Positions 61,396-64,000 of a stretch of DNA of 64,000 bases are shown in pieces. Numbering within the stretch: the stretch's first letter is position 1; each line of letters starts with the position of its first letter. Made by a program: the position numbers and the translations under genes. The notes beneath the pieces were generated by a model. The model saw only the letters and a list, made by a program, of their open reading frames with translations. It had not been told where the DNA came from and did no database searches. This DNA comes from Flaccisagitta enflata (lineage: Eukaryota; Chaetognatha; Sagittoidea; Aphragmophora). The stretch lies in contig OZ231126.1 in NCBI GenBank assembly GCA_965153355.1, forward strand, positions 36,642,001-36,706,000, written 5' to 3'.

Positions 61396-61483
<88 letters not shown>

Positions 61484-62101
61484 TCATCATTTTCTGCGTC
61501 ATTTTTTTCTTGTTTTGATTGTTAGTAAATACACTCATTATAGCAACATCGCGTGCGTTGGCACTTACAGTCAATAGTCAGACAGATAGAGAAACAGACA
61601 GACTGCCTAAATTTTTTGAAAGGACCCTTGAACTAGCTGTCAGCCTGTTTACTTCTCCAAATTTCTTCACTAATGTTCAGAGATGTAATTAACGCTAGAT
61701 AATCCTATAAAACAACTTTGCATGAGATACTAGACAAACCAATTGACAGACAGATGGTCTGACTGCCAGAACAATAGACTGACCTAAAAGTACTTGTGAA
61801 TGCGTTAAAACCGCTGGGGGGCAACTCAATTATATACAGGCCTGAATCTTTTAAGTATCTTCAAAACGTCAAAAATGCCTTGGAACAACTTTGCATACGA
61901 CAGATGGACAGATTGAAAGAGCGACTGAAAAGTTACTACTAGAGTTGCGTAGCACAGGACAAAAAATGGCATGTCGGAAACTTGGTCAGAGAAAATTGTG
62001 CGCCTCGGAAGATTTGCAAAATATGAACGCCTGTTGGTCGGATAACGTATTCGTTTGACGATCCACACGTCGCTCCTTATTGGCCTACTTGGCCTTGTTT
62101 T
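61158..62101 (+). mobile_element. family D element with ~800-bp foreign core
   Basis: TTTTTAGGTGCGACAAAGCAC at the left, and GTTGGTCGGATAACG, CGTCGCTCC, GGCCTACTTGGCCTTG plus TTTT at the right, i.e. both ends of family D in the same orientation. The D copies at 7157 are about 120 bp long; here roughly 800 bp of other DNA, including a GA array and a decayed family A 5' end (about 61950), separates the ends. It may be a later insertion or captured DNA. Confidence 0.7.
61403..61478 (+). repeat. (GA)n microsatellite
   Basis: About 38 GA repeats preceded by a GAAAA-rich purine tract (61290-61402). Confidence 0.97.
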
Positions 62102-62108
62102 CTCTCTC

Positions 62109-62201
<93 letters not shown>
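62102..62201 (+). repeat. (CT)n/(GTCT)n microsatellite
   Basis: CT, five GTCT and about 36 CT repeats, starting directly at the 3' end of the family D element. Confidence 0.97.
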
Positions 62202-62206
<5 letters not shown>

Positions 62207-62226
62207 TTTCGATCGATATCATCTAA

Positions 62227-63450
62227 TCGGGAAAAAAGTCGAAGTAAGTCTTCGACTTTTTGACATATTCGAGAGAAACAGGGTTTTCATTTTCTTATGG
62301 GAAAGTTGAGGGTCTCTTCCGGCTGATTGGTCCCTCGAACGAAATTAACAGGGTAAGTAAATTTGATAATTCTCTTTCATTTGGCGCCAGGCAGAAGTCT
62401 CTAGGACAAATATTTTTGAAGTTATGATTTTTTAAAGATTTTTTTGCGAAAAATTTGAATTGAATTTTTTCAATTTTTTTAAGATTTCATGTAGGATCAA
62501 TAAAGGAGTGTACTTTTGTTTGTCTAAGCATGCAAATATCTGTATTGCATAGCTGCTCATCTGTGAGGGTGTTTTTGAGTATTCTAGCTCATTTAGCTCA
62601 TTTAGCTCAGGTTTTTAATGATTTAAAGTGCAATAAATACATAAATGTTTTTATATATGTCTGAGCACAAAATACAAGAAAGCATGTCAGTGAGCATTGC
62701 TGGTCATCTGTGTGCCCTCTACAACCCCCAATGATTTAAAGTGCAATAAATACATAAATGTTTTTATCGGGAAAAAAGTCGAAGTCAGTCTTCGACTTTT
62801 TTATATATTCGAGAGAAACAGGGTTTTCATTTTCTTATGGGGAAGTTGAGGGAAACGATCGACCGAATGAGCCCTCAAACGAAATTGATAGGGTAAGTAA
62901 ATTTGATAATTCTCTTCAATTTGGCGCCAAGCAGAAGTCTCTGGGACAAATATTTTTCGCGCTACGAATTTTTAAAGATTTATTTACGAAAAATTCAAAT
63001 TTAATTTTTTTCGATTTTTTATGATTTCGTGTAGGATCAATAAAGGAGTGTATCTAAGTTTGGTTGAGCAGGCAAATATAAGAAAACATGTTTATGAGCA
63101 TAGCTGCTCATGTGTAAGGGTGATTTTGAGCATTTTAGCTCACTTAGCTCACTTTTTTTACTGATTTCAAATGCGATAAATGAGCAAATATATTGATAGA
63201 TGTTTAAGCAAGCAAATACAAGACAGCATATCAGTGAGCAGAGCTGCTCATCTGTGAGGTTGTTTTTAAGTATTCTAGCTCATTTAGCTCATTTAGCTTG
63301 CTCTTTTTTTCTGATTTCAAAACCGATAAATGAAGAAATGAATAAATTTTTTTATTTAAGCATGCAAATCCAAGAAAGCATGTCTGTAAGCATAGCTGGT
63401 TGTCTGGTAGAGTGATTTTGAATATTTTAGCTCATCTAGCTCATTTGGCA
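62227..63450 (+). repeat. 540-bp tandem pair with ~150-bp subrepeats
   Basis: Unit 1 starts at 62227 and unit 2 at 62767, each opening with the hairpin AAGTCGAAG-(5 nt)-CTTCGACTT, then TTCGAGAGAAACAGGG and TTTGGCGCCA. After these, a module recurs about five times (62525, 62660, 63060, 63205, 63360) with GCAAATACAAGAAAGCATGT, GAGCATAGCTGCTCATCTGT and TAGCTCATTTAGCTCA. Frames crossing it are not conserved between units. Confidence 0.88.
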
Positions 63451-63947
63451 CAGTGCAACCAATACATAATATTGCTCTTAATTGGATCTAACAAATAAAA
63501 AAAGTTGCAATGACTGAAGACAAAAGCATGGTGAAAAGTGAACAACCCTTACGACTTTTTTCCTCACGGCGACAGCCGCCATTACTGGTAATATTGGATC
63601 TCAACCCTTAGGCTTCTTAACGACTTGTGTAATTTGAACTTTTTGACATTGACAATTTCTACATTTAAAACTAAATGCAACATAAAAGCTGAGATTCCTT
63701 GACTTTTTAGCCTCAAGTCATTCGTCACTATTTTTAGTCCGGTCTTGGCTGGACGAAGTCCCTCTGGGAATTGTCGACATTACGAAATCAGCTGATTTTT
63801 AGCCGTTGGCAAAAAAATGAATGAATGAATGAATGGATGAGTGACCGACCGGCATGACTGAGTAAAGATTGTCCCTTTTCGGACTCTGCCTCTTCTTAGT
63901 GCGATTCATATTCCAAATTGTAAAAAAAAATGTACAATTCGCAGCGG

Positions 63948-63950
<3 letters not shown>
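63451..63950. other. no gene recognised
   Basis: Unique-looking. A five-copy ATGA/AATG run lies at 63818-63840. Confidence 0.4.

Positions 63951-64000
<50 letters not shown>
63951..64000 (+). repeat. (CT)n microsatellite, cut by the window end
   Basis: At least 25 CT repeats continuing past the window edge. Confidence 0.97.

Overview
This is eukaryotic, almost certainly animal, nuclear DNA in which I cannot support a single protein-coding or RNA gene. The signs are AT-rich sequence, very long perfect dinucleotide microsatellites (several over 150 bp), no operon-like ORF packing and dense mobile elements. The species cannot be named. The repertoire (Helentron-type elements with tandem-repeat cores, many MITEs, huge GA/CT and CA arrays) would suit an aquatic invertebrate, but that is inference. 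All the long open frames lie in simple repeats, in minisatellites whose unit lacks stops, or in repeat cores.

The dominant content is one superfamily of short elements, about 35 copies and fragments on both strands. Each starts with TTTTTAG or TTTTTGGG, followed at once by a short GC-rich palindrome and usually a (GTCC/GTCG)n tract. Each ends with a small hairpin followed by CTTGTTTT. The 5' palindrome sequence returns inverted just inside the 3' hairpin. I split them into families A, B, D, E, F, G, K and L by this sequence: GTCGCGTGC in A/B, GTTGCGGAC in E, GGTGCGAC in D, GATGCGTCAT in G, GTCGCTA in L. The layout matches non-autonomous Helentron (rolling-circle) elements, the group that includes Drosophila DINE-1. 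No Rep/helicase ORF is present, so all copies would be non-autonomous. Cores differ: A is about 190 bp with a plain core; B carries minisatellites (90 bp or 11 bp units); F carries 21-bp arrays.

A second layer is DNA-transposon MITEs with readable termini: a TTAA-flanked 0.9 kb element in two copies (34062-34965, 53342-54244) with its empty site visible at 4392; TA-flanked elements at 10908-11497, 42052-43228 and 55761-56434; a long-TIR element with a 10-bp duplication at 10432-11654; one with a 7-bp duplication at 42251-42855; and further inverted-repeat elements at 9072, 12306, 20899 and 38930. Several are nested two or three deep, giving a relative order of insertion.

The third layer is tandem DNA: a 573-bp satellite (1-325, 37589-38925), a 28-bp minisatellite (31405-32310), 11-bp and 90-bp minisatellites inside B elements, a 540-bp tandem pair with ~150-bp subrepeats (62227-63450), a ~200-bp triplet (45865-46441) and over 25 microsatellites. 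Layout: 0-8 kb A/B/D/E/F elements; 8-13 kb MITE nests; 14-25 kb F elements, the large B element and microsatellites; 25-31 kb mostly unrecognised DNA and CT/GA arrays; 31-38 kb minisatellite, TTAA element and CT-rich arrays; 37-41 kb satellite plus nested F/A; 42-43 kb MITE nest; 47-54 kb GA arrays and nested F, E and B; 55-64 kb MITE, E/K/A elements, GA/CT arrays and a tandem-repeat block.
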